Part shown: positions 9,185 through 15,704 of the stretch, piece after piece
Layout: every line of letters starts with the position of its first letter
Position numbering within the stretch: position 1 is the stretch's first letter
Source of the DNA: Deltaproteobacteria bacterium
Lineage (GTDB): Bacteria > Desulfobacterota_C > Deferrisomatia > Deferrisomatales > JACRMM01
Reading direction: 5' to 3'
Assembly (NCBI GenBank): GCA_016218905.1
Contig: JACRCS010000632.1
Coordinates: 1-21,202, forward strand
DNA length: 21,202 nt
The notes under the pieces: model-generated
What the model was told of the DNA's origin: nothing
The model's input: the letters and a program-made list of their open reading frames with translations, nothing else
Databases searched by the model: none
Program-made: the position numbers and the translations under genes

Positions 9185-9219
9185 TAGATCCTCCAATTTG
9201 CCACGTGCGCGGAGAGCAG
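9185..9219 (+). repeat. Right copy of 35-bp duplication around element copy 1
   Basis: Exact repeat of 9028-9062 at a 157-bp offset. The bases after it (ACCCCTAAAG) are the natural continuation of the pre-insertion sequence. Confidence 0.85.
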
Positions 9220-9500
9220 ACCCCTAAAGCCCTCCGTCCCTAGCCGGGCGAGTCTTTGGCCGGTCCTTCCCTTCGGGCCAGCCAGATGAGCCTTCCTTCT
9301 GCGGCACATGTCTCGGCTCGGCTCGAGCTAACTTCCTCGCTGCCGCCGCCAGCCTTATCAGGGGACCTCAGAGCCATTGGGCGAACGGCGGAAGTGAATC
9401 GAGCTTCGGGGACGACCCGTCCTGAGGCGAACTCAAAGTCGGCGAGCCGTCGACCCGGATAGAGCCATCGCCGACCTTCGCCGGTACATCCGGCGCTCAT

Positions 9501-9521
9501 CCCGTGCAGGAAAGGCACGGG
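9501..9521. promoter_or_regulatory. Inverted repeat, possible activator site upstream of the lipid operon
   Basis: CCCGTGC, spacer AGGAAAG, GCACGGG: perfect 7-bp arms. The centre lies about 110 bp before the start predicted from the sigma-54-like element, within the usual range of enhancer-binding protein sites. It could also be a plain hairpin. Confidence 0.35.
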
Positions 9522-9596
9522 CAGGCCCCGGCCCCTCCACTCCTGCCCAGGGCGCAAGGCCTTGACTTCACGGGGTTTCTCCCGGCCTCCGCCTGC

Positions 9597-9612
9597 CGGC
9601 ACGAAGGTTGCT
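9597..9612 (+). promoter_or_regulatory. Candidate sigma-54 (-24/-12) promoter
   Basis: CGGCACGAAGGTTGCT compares with consensus TGGCACG-N4-TTGCW. The GG (9598-9599) and GC (9610-9611) are separated by exactly 10 bases, and only the leading T is missing. Predicted start is about 9623, giving a leader of about 120 nt to the first gene. Functional use is inference. Confidence 0.5.
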
Positions 9613-9742
9613 GACTCCTAGCGCATGCGGAAAGCGGCTGGAGCGGCCGTGGGCTCGCGGCGTTGACAACTCCGGCGGTTGTGATCCGCTTGCGTGCTCC
9701 ATGGGCACCGGAAGCGCTCCGACGGGTGTTGCGGGAGGTCGG

Positions 9743-10318
9743 GTGGACCCTTTGACGTGCGCTGCCTTTCTGATCCTCGCCTTCGTTCTGGCCGGCGTGG
9801 CCCAGACCGCGTGGTTTCGAAGCTCGCGGTCGCGCGGTCTCGCGATCCCCCTGGACCTGGGCGCCAAGCTCCGGGGCCGGCGGCTCCTCGGGGACAACAA
9901 GACGCTGCGGGGCTTCGCGGTGATGCTCCCGGCGGCGGCCGCGTCCTTCCTCCTCCTCCGGGCGCTCGCCTCCCTCGATCCCGTCCTGGCCGGCCGGCTC
10001 TGGCCTCTGAGCCCCGCTGCCTACGCGCTCCTCGGGCTCGCCGCCGGGCTCGGGTTCATGCTGGGGGAGCTCCCCAACTCCTTCCTGAAGCGCCAGCTCG
10101 ACATCCCGCCCGGCGAGGCCGCGGGGAAGCGCTGGGCCCGGCTCGTCTTCTTCGCCGTCGACCGGCTCGACTCGATCGCCGGAATGCTCCTGGCGGTGAG
10201 CCTCCTCGTGCCGACGAGCTGGCAGACCTGGGCCTACGTCGCGCTGGCGGGGCCCCCGATCCACTGGTCCTTCAGCCTCGCGCTCTACCGGCTCGGCGTG
10301 AAGAAGAGGCCCGCGTGA
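9743..10318 (+). CDS. CarS-like CDP-lipid synthase (integral membrane cytidylyltransferase)
   Basis: Membrane protein of 191 residues in the CDP-archaeol synthase (CarS, formerly DUF46) / CdsA superfamily. Members use CTP to activate a phosphorylated lipid as CDP-lipid for head-group attachment. The family signature is the GRRLLGDNKTLRG stretch (GDNKTLRG at about residues 50-57), followed by GELPNSFLKRQLDIPPGE and FFAVDRLDSIAG, the usual late Asp-rich motif. It has four or five hydrophobic segments. GTG 9743 is chosen because GGGAGG precedes it and the product then begins directly in the first membrane helix; ATG 9701 would add 14 poorly conserved residues. It is the first gene of the lipid operon, and its stop overlaps the next start as GTGA. 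Whether the substrate is isoprenoid, ether or acyl is unknown. Confidence 0.8.
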   Translation: MDPLTCAAFLILAFVLAGVAQTAWFRSSRSRGLAIPLDLGAKLRGRRLLGDNKTLRGFAVMLPAAAASFLLLRALASLDPVLAGRLWPLSPAAYALLGLAAGLGFMLGELPNSFLKRQLDIPPGEAAGKRWARLVFFAVDRLDSIAGMLLAVSLLVPTSWQTWAYVALAGPPIHWSFSLALYRLGVKKRPA

Positions 10319-13035
10319 GCGCCCCATCCTTCGTCTGCCCCCTCGACCGCGTCGAGGACGAACGCTCGGCCGGCGGGAAGGCCTGGAACCTCTTCCGGAT
10401 GCTGCGCCTCGGCGTGCCCGTCCCGCCCGGTTTCGTGGTGACCGACCTCGCCTTCCAGACCTTCCTGGACCGGAACGGTCTCCGCCCGGAGCTCGCCCGG
10501 ATCCTCGCCGGCCTCGACCCCGCGAACCTCGACGGCCTGAACCGAGCGGCGGGTTCGATCCGAGAGCTCCTGGGCACCGCCGGCCTCCCGGAGCAGATCC
10601 GCAGCGAGCTCCGGTCCGCTTGCGCGTCGCTCCTGCCGGGCCGCCCGCTCATCGTTCGAAGCTCCGCAGTCGGCGAGGATTCGGGACGTGCCTCCTTCGC
10701 CGGTCAGCTCGATTCGTTTGCCGATCTCGGCTCGCCGGAGGCGGTCGAGGAGGCCCTCCTGGGGTGTTGGGCTTCCTGCTGGTCGCCGAGGGCGCTCCAC
10801 TATCAGCTCTCCCGCGGCGCTCGGATCGAGCGGATGGGCGTCGTCGTGCAGGAGCAGGTCCGGTCCAGGGCGGCCGGTGTGCTCTTCACGGTCTCTCCCG
10901 AACCCTCCCCGGACGGCCCCGTGATGCTCGGCGAGTACTGCCTGGGGCACGGAGAGGCGTTGGTGGCCGGCCGCATCGATCCAGGCCGCTTCACCGTCTC
11001 CCGGCAGTCCTTCGCCTGGCGCCTCCTGGAGACGCCGGAGCGACCCCCGGCGGACGCCGGGGCGGGCCTCGACGAGGCGCACGTTCGGAGCCTCCACGGA
11101 ATCGGACTGCTGCTGGAGCGGGCCTTCGGCGGGCCGCAGGACGTGGAGTGGGCGATCGATCCGGAGGGGCAGGTCCGGGTGGTCCAGTCCCGCCCGATCA
11201 CGGCCGCGGCTCGCCCCGGTAGGGGAGGGCCCAGGCAGCCGACCGGGCGTCCGGTCGTCTGGTCCAACGCCAACATCAACGAGAACTACCCGGACCCCGT
11301 CTCCCCCTTCCTCTACTCCGTCGCCGCCGACGGGTACTACCACTACTTCCGAAACCTGGCCCTCGCCTTCGGGATCTCACGACGGCGCGTCCGGGCCATG
11401 GAGGGCGCCCTGCGCGGCCTCGTCGGCGTCCACGGCGCCCGCCTCTACTACAACCTCACGAACATCCACGCGGCGCTGCGGATGGCCCCCTCCGGGGAGC
11501 GCCTGATCGAAGCCTTCAACCTCTTCGTCGGGGCTTCGGAACGCCCCGGCCAGACTGCGGGCGCCGAGAGCTTCGGGAGGAACGGACGCGTGGGGCGGTG
11601 GGCGGAGCTCGCCCGGATCGCCTTCCAGTCCGCTTCGCGCTTCCTCTTCCTCGAGAGAGGGGTGAGGGCCTTCGAGCGGACCGTCGACGCGTACGCCGCC
11701 CGCACCCGCCCCGAGACGCTGGCCGAGGCCGACGTCCCGGCGCTCCGGGAGTTGCTCGGAGGGGTCCTCGAGATCCGCTGCCACCGTTGGACCGGCGCTT
11801 CCCGGGCGGACGCGGCGTCGATGATCGCCTACGGGCTCCTGGAAGCCGCCGTGGGGCGGGCCTTCCCCGAGCAGGGGCGCTCGGCCCGGCACAACAAGCT
11901 CCTGCAGGGGCTCCCGGAGCTCGTCAGCGCCCGGCCGGTCGTCGAGCTCTGGAGGCTCTCCCGCCGGATCCGCGCCGACGAGAAGCTCCTCGAGCTCTTC
12001 GCGCCGGCGGCGGGCGCGAAGGCGGCCGAGCCCCGGGACGTGTGGGCGACGCTCCAGGCCGAGCGGCGCTTCGCCGCGTTTCGGCAGGAGTTGGACCGCT
12101 TCCTCGAGGAGTGGGGCTTCCGCGGGTCGGGAGAGCTGATGCTCACGGTAAAGAGCTTGCAGGAGGAGCCGAGCGCACTCCTCGCGCTGCTCGCGAGGTA
12201 CGCGTCGCTCGAGGGGGAATCCCCCGGCGACGCCCTCCGCCGGCAGGCCCGGGAGCGGGAGGCGGAGACGCGGCGCGTCCGAAAGGCGCTCGGCCGGCGA
12301 AGGCTCCTGGGGCGCCTCCCGTGGCCCAACCAGGGGACCCTCGCGACGGTCGTGCTGCGGTGGACGCAGCACGCGGTCGGATTGCGGGAGCGCGCGCGGC
12401 TCAAGCAGTCGCTCCTCTACAGCCGTTGCCGCCTCGTTCTGCTCCGCCTGGGGGAAAAGCTCGCGGCCCTCGGCTACCTCCCGGGAGCCGAGGACGTCTT
12501 CTTCCTCACCCACCAGGAGCTGACGGCGCTCCTCTCCGGCACGGCCCTGTTCCCGGGAGGGATGGCCGAGCTGGTGAGAGTGCGCCGAAGCGAGCACGCG
12601 CGCCTCAGCCGCCTCGCTCCTCCCGAGACCCTCACGCTTCCGGAGGGCGGCTACTTCTCCCCTCCGGAGGGCGACGGCGAAGGCCCCGAGAGTCCGCCGG
12701 AGGGGCGCCCCGGCGAGGTGCTGACGGGCGCGGGAGCCTGCGGCGGCAGGATCGAGGCGCGGGCGACGGTGCTCAAGGAAGTCTCGCAGGCCGATCGCCT
12801 CGAGGCCGGTGACGTCCTCGTGACCCGCCAGACGGACCCGGGCTGGACGCCGGTCTTCTTCGTCGTCGGCGGCCTGGTGGTGGAGAGGGGAGGGATGCTC
12901 TCCCACGGCGCGATCCTGGCCCGCGAGTACGGGATCCCCACGGTCGTCGGGGTGCGGGACGCGACGCAGAGGATCCGCTCCGGTCAGAAGGTCCTCGTGG
13001 ATGGAGAGGCCGGCCGTGTCGAGCTCCTGGCTTGA
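10315..13035 (+). CDS. PEP-synthase-like phosphotransferase (ATP-grasp plus C-terminal phospho-His domain)
   Basis: Protein of 906 residues. The N-terminal third is a PEP synthase/PPDK ATP-grasp domain: GGKAWNLFRMLRLGVPVPPG near the start, IVRSSAVGEDSGRASFAGQ at about 110-130, and PQDVEWAIDPEGQVRVVQSR at about 275-295. The last 100 residues are the swivelling phosphohistidine domain: VTRQTDPGWTPVFFVVGG, then GGMLSHGAILAREYGIPTVV with His864. About 480 residues between them match nothing I can name. This order, with the His domain at the C-terminus, is that of rifampicin phosphotransferase and related enzymes, where the middle domain binds the acceptor. Classical PEP synthase has the His domain centrally. 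The reaction may therefore be transfer of phosphate from ATP to a lipid or small-molecule acceptor; that is inference. GTG 10315 overlaps the previous stop as GTGA, with GAAGAGG upstream. Confidence 0.85.
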   Translation: MSAPSFVCPLDRVEDERSAGGKAWNLFRMLRLGVPVPPGFVVTDLAFQTFLDRNGLRPELARILAGLDPANLDGLNRAAGSIRELLGTAGLPEQIRSELRSACASLLPGRPLIVRSSAVGEDSGRASFAGQLDSFADLGSPEAVEEALLGCWASCWSPRALHYQLSRGARIERMGVVVQEQVRSRAAGVLFTVSPEPSPDGPVMLGEYCLGHGEALVAGRIDPGRFTVSRQSFAWRLLETPERPPADAGAGLDEAHVRSLHGIGLLLERAFGGPQDVEWAIDPEGQVRVVQSRPITAAARPGRGGPRQPTGRPVVWSNANINENYPDPVSPFLYSVAADGYYHYFRNLALAFGISRRRVRAMEGALRGLVGVHGARLYYNLTNIHAALRMAPSGERLIEAFNLFVGASERPGQTAGAESFGRNGRVGRWAELARIAFQSASRFLFLERGVRAFERTVDAYAARTRPETLAEADVPALRELLGGVLEIRCHRWTGASRADAASMIAYGLLEAAVGRAFPEQGRSARHNKLLQGLPELVSARPVVELWRLSRRIRADEKLLELFAPAAGAKAAEPRDVWATLQAERRFAAFRQELDRFLEEWGFRGSGELMLTVKSLQEEPSALLALLARYASLEGESPGDALRRQAREREAETRRVRKALGRRRLLGRLPWPNQGTLATVVLRWTQHAVGLRERARLKQSLLYSRCRLVLLRLGEKLAALGYLPGAEDVFFLTHQELTALLSGTALFPGGMAELVRVRRSEHARLSRLAPPETLTLPEGGYFSPPEGDGEGPESPPEGRPGEVLTGAGACGGRIEARATVLKEVSQADRLEAGDVLVTRQTDPGWTPVFFVVGGLVVERGGMLSHGAILAREYGIPTVVGVRDATQRIRSGQKVLVDGEAGRVELLA

Positions 13036-13813
13036 GCCCCTCTTCGCCTACCTGAGGACGCGCCTGCCGGCGCGCCTCTATCTGCCCTGCACCGCCTTTC
13101 TGGTGCTCGCCAGCCTCGGCGGAAGCCCGTCCGCCGGAGCGGCTCGACTGGTCTGGGCGGGTGTGCTCGGCTGGGCCCTGCTTCTCCAGTTCCGGCTCCT
13201 CGACGACCTCTGCGATCTCCCCCACGACCGGCGGGCGCATCCGGAGCGCGTGCTCGTCCGGGCCGAGTCCTTGACTCCCTTCCGGGTCCTCCTGGGCCTC
13301 TCCTTCGCGGCCAATCTGACCCTCCTCCTCGGCCGTCCCGGCCCGGCACGCGCCTGGACCTTCCTGGCGCTCACCGCGGCGGCGGGGGCCTGGTACGGGA
13401 TCGGCCGGCGGATCTTCCCCGGCAGGGTCCTCGGCTATCACGTCGTGCTGGGGAAGTACCCGGTCTTCGTGCTCCTGCTCTCCGGAGAGGTCCGAGACCG
13501 GTGGCGGCTCGGCCTCTCCATGGCGCTGGTGTACCTCTGCTTCTGCATCTACGAGGCCCTCCACGACGAGGAACTGGCGGCTTCCGCCTCGGCCGCCCGG
13601 GCGCTCGCGGCCGAGGCCGTCGCGCTCTTCGCCGTCGCGGAGCTCACGGCCCTGGCCCTGCTCGGAAGCGGCGGTTCCGCGGCGGTGCAGGGGCTGCTCG
13701 GCCTCGGCGCCGTGCCGGCCCTGGTGCTCGCCCGCCGCGGTCGGCCCGAGGCGACCTACGTGCTCTTCGGGCTCGGCTTCGCCCTGGTGGCGAACCTCTC
13801 CATGGGAGAATGA
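13001..13813 (+). CDS. UbiA-family prenyltransferase
   Basis: Polytopic membrane protein of 270 residues with about eight hydrophobic helices. The first Asp-rich motif is FRLLDDLCDLPHDRRAHPER (Asp68, Asp69, Asp72, Asp76), a variant of NDxxDxxxD in which the leading Asn is replaced. The second is YEALHDEE near residue 184-191. UbiA enzymes move an isoprenoid diphosphate chain onto an aromatic or, in archaeal DGGGP synthase, onto a glycerol hydroxyl to form an ether. The subfamily with this DDLxDxxxDRxAHPER motif is common in bacteria, with mostly untested substrates. ATG 13001 overlaps the upstream gene by 35 bp. GTG 13016 has a better ribosome site (GGAGAGG, six bases upstream) and may be the true start. 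The stop forms ATGA with the next gene. Confidence 0.85.
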   Translation: MERPAVSSSWLEPLFAYLRTRLPARLYLPCTAFLVLASLGGSPSAGAARLVWAGVLGWALLLQFRLLDDLCDLPHDRRAHPERVLVRAESLTPFRVLLGLSFAANLTLLLGRPGPARAWTFLALTAAAGAWYGIGRRIFPGRVLGYHVVLGKYPVFVLLLSGEVRDRWRLGLSMALVYLCFCIYEALHDEELAASASAARALAAEAVALFAVAELTALALLGSGGSAAVQGLLGLGAVPALVLARRGRPEATYVLFGLGFALVANLSMGE

Positions 13814-14832
13814 AGGATGAAGGTATGAATTCGGTCCATTCGGTCCACTTCGTCCATTCCGTCCATGGCTCGACTGAGGCCCGGACGACGAACGGCCCAG
13901 GCGTTCGCGTCGAGGAGGTCCCCTGCCTCGCCTGCGGTTCGCGGCGCAGCCGGCCTCTGCTCGTCGCCGAGGACGACCTCACCGGAAAGCCGGGCCGTTT
14001 CCCCTTCGTCGTCTGCGCCGAGTGCGGGCTCGCCTACCAGAGTCCGCGGGTCGAGCTCGGGAGCATCAAGCTCTACTACGACGACGAGTACATCGCCCAC
14101 CGGAAGAAGCGCAGCTGGGGGCCGCTGGGCTTCCTCGTGGACCGCGCCCTGGACCGGCTCGACCGGCGCAAGCTCGAGCTCGTGGCGCGGTGGGTGGACC
14201 TCCGGCGTCCCGGCGCGGCCCTCGACGTCGGCTGCGGCGCGGGCACGTTCCTGCGGAAGCTTCAGTCGCTCCACGGCTTCCACCCCGTGGGGGTCGACTT
14301 CGTCGACCTGTCGCAGCTTCCCGGGTTCGACACCCTGGAGTTCCACTGCGGGCTCTTCTACGACGTCGAAGTGGGGCGGGAGCGCTTCGAGCTCATCACC
14401 ATGTGGCACTTCCTGGAGCACGACTACGACCCCGCCCGAAGCCTCCGCCGGGCTCGGGAAGCGCTGAAGCCCGACGGCCGCCTCGTGATCGAGGTCCCCC
14501 GGCTCGACAGCCTCTCCTACCGCCTGTACGGAGACCGCTGGCCCGGGCTCCAGGCGCCCCAGCACACCGTCCTCTTCAGCAAGGAGACCCTGCTCCGGCA
14601 GCTCGAGAAGAGCGGCCTCGAGGTGCTCGAGTACCTGCCCTACGGCGCCTATCCGGCGTACTTCTACCTCTTCGCCGGAGCCGCGTTCAAAGTCCTGAAG
14701 GGGAGGGGACTGGACCTCCGGAGAGCCGTGGTCCCCTACTTCCTCGGGCAGGTCCTCCTCGCCCCGCTGCTCGTCTTCGAGCGGCGGCTCAACCTCGCCA
14801 TGCAGACCGTCGTCTGCGGGAGGAGAGCGTGA
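13810..14832 (+). CDS. SAM-dependent methyltransferase with N-terminal zinc ribbon
   Basis: Protein of 340 residues. A CLAC (Cys39, Cys42) and CAEC (Cys69, Cys72) pair forms a probable zinc ribbon. It is followed by a class I methyltransferase fold: ALDVGCGAGTFLRKL (motif I, Asp139), HPVGVDFVD, FELITMWHFLEHDYDPARSL and LKPDGRLVIEVP. The C-terminal 90 residues are hydrophobic and may touch the membrane. This ribbon-plus-methyltransferase type occurs in many lipid and polysaccharide clusters, and its acceptor cannot be read from sequence. ATG 13810 overlaps the UbiA stop as ATGA; ATG 13825, with GAAGGA at good spacing, is equally possible. The first 20 residues (SVHSVHFVHSVH) come from a 9-bp tandem repeat and are unlikely to belong to the fold. 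The stop overlaps the acyltransferase start as GTGA. Confidence 0.85.
   Translation: MKDEGMNSVHSVHFVHSVHGSTEARTTNGPGVRVEEVPCLACGSRRSRPLLVAEDDLTGKPGRFPFVVCAECGLAYQSPRVELGSIKLYYDDEYIAHRKKRSWGPLGFLVDRALDRLDRRKLELVARWVDLRRPGAALDVGCGAGTFLRKLQSLHGFHPVGVDFVDLSQLPGFDTLEFHCGLFYDVEVGRERFELITMWHFLEHDYDPARSLRRAREALKPDGRLVIEVPRLDSLSYRLYGDRWPGLQAPQHTVLFSKETLLRQLEKSGLEVLEYLPYGAYPAYFYLFAGAAFKVLKGRGLDLRRAVVPYFLGQVLLAPLLVFERRLNLAMQTVVCGRRA
13830..13865 (+). repeat. Four 9-bp tandem units at the start of the methyltransferase gene
   Basis: TTCGGTCCA, TTCGGTCCA, CTTCGTCCA, TTCCGTCCA. Preceded by GAAGGATGAAGG, another short direct repeat. Together they encode the repetitive SVHSVHFVHSVH. Being multiples of three, copy-number changes would keep frame. 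Confidence 0.8.
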
Positions 14833-15704
14833 CCGCGCTGCAAGCTCCCGCGTCCCCGGCCCTTCCGCGCGACCTGGCGGCCTGGAGAGAGGACCGCCTC
14901 GAGCGGCGCCGCCTGTGGCTCGCCTCGCCGAGGGGACGGGCCTACGTCGCCTGGTCCGCCCTGGCGGGCTTCGGGCTCCTGAGCGCCGCCGCCGCCGTCA
15001 CCCTCGGGGTCGCGGCGGTCACGCTCTTTCGCAAGCGGCGCTTCTACACCGAGGTGATGGCGAAAGGGCTCGCCCGGGCCATCCTGCGCGCCAGCGGCGT
15101 CGAGCTCGTCCTCCACCGGGACCGCCCGTTCCCGCAGACCCAGACGATCTACACCGCCAACCACACTTCGACGCTGGACGCCTTCATCCTCCTCGCCCTG
15201 GGGCTCCCGAACACGCGGTACTTCCTGAAGGGGGAGTTTCGGAAGATCGTCCCCCTGGGGATCATGACGTACCTGATGGGGACCTTCTTCACTCCCCCGC
15301 AGTCGCGGCCCGACCTGCGCGTGCGCTGCTTCCAGAGGGCCGAACGGGTGCTGCGGCGCACCGGGGACTCGGTCTACTTGAGCCCCGAGGGGACGCGGGT
15401 CACCGACGGCACCATCGGCCCCTTCAACAAGGGCACGTTCCACCTCGCGACGAACCTCCAGGTCCCGATCGTCCCGCTCTACATCGACATCCCGCCCGAC
15501 GTGAACCCCGGGACCGGCTACGCGGGAATGCCGGGCACCGTCCACGTGTACGTCCTCCCCGAGGTCCGGACCGAGGGGTGGAGGCTCGAGGAACTGCTCG
15601 CGAACAAGGAGCGGGTGCGGGAGGTGTACGTCCGCTTCCACGAGGAGCTGGGGGCCCGCCGCCTCGGCGCCCGCCCCGAGGAGCCGCGGAGTCCTCTCCC
15701 ATGA
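14829..15704 (+). CDS. PlsC-like 1-acylglycerol-3-phosphate acyltransferase
   Basis: Protein of 291 residues with a cytoplasmic N-terminus and a hydrophobic anchor at about residues 38-62 (AYVAWSALAGFGLLSAAAAV region). The acyltransferase domain follows: motif I NHTSTLDAF (His112, Asp117), a middle motif around YFLKGEFRKIVPLG, motif III YLSPEGTR, and motif IV VPIVPLYI. These are the catalytic HX4D and glycerol-phosphate-binding elements of the LPLAT superfamily, which place an acyl chain on lysophosphatidate or a similar alcohol. GTG 14829 is chosen because of the GTGA overlap and the strong GGGAGGAGA upstream. With the ligase/ACP genes next to it, the acyl donor may be acyl-ACP. Exact acceptor unknown. 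Confidence 0.9.
   Translation: MTALQAPASPALPRDLAAWREDRLERRRLWLASPRGRAYVAWSALAGFGLLSAAAAVTLGVAAVTLFRKRRFYTEVMAKGLARAILRASGVELVLHRDRPFPQTQTIYTANHTSTLDAFILLALGLPNTRYFLKGEFRKIVPLGIMTYLMGTFFTPPQSRPDLRVRCFQRAERVLRRTGDSVYLSPEGTRVTDGTIGPFNKGTFHLATNLQVPIVPLYIDIPPDVNPGTGYAGMPGTVHVYVLPEVRTEGWRLEELLANKERVREVYVRFHEELGARRLGARPEEPRSPLP

Larger units (their letters stand above)
9220..9742. other. Gene-free upstream region of the lipid operon
   Basis: Beyond the second duplication copy there are about 520 bp without a convincing gene. Frames in both directions show no domain or codon bias. The stretch holds an inverted repeat at 9501-9521 and a sigma-54-like promoter at 9597-9612. The rest, 9220-9500, shows nothing I can name. 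Confidence 0.5.

Noticed and set aside
8993..9196. Minus-strand frame sharing a 40-residue peptide with the frame at 20168-20377
   Set aside because: The shared peptide is only the translation of the repeated 119-bp element; there is no ribosome site or independent support for a protein.
9028..9219. CRISPR mini-array (35-bp repeat, spacer, 35-bp repeat)
   Set aside because: The 35-bp repeats differ between the two loci while the sequence between them is the same. This is the reverse of a CRISPR array, and no cas genes are present.
9694..10314. Upstream extension of the PEP-synthase-like frame
   Set aside because: This part overlaps the CarS-like gene in another frame and is Arg/Pro-rich. 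The real start is GTG 10315 at the GTGA junction.
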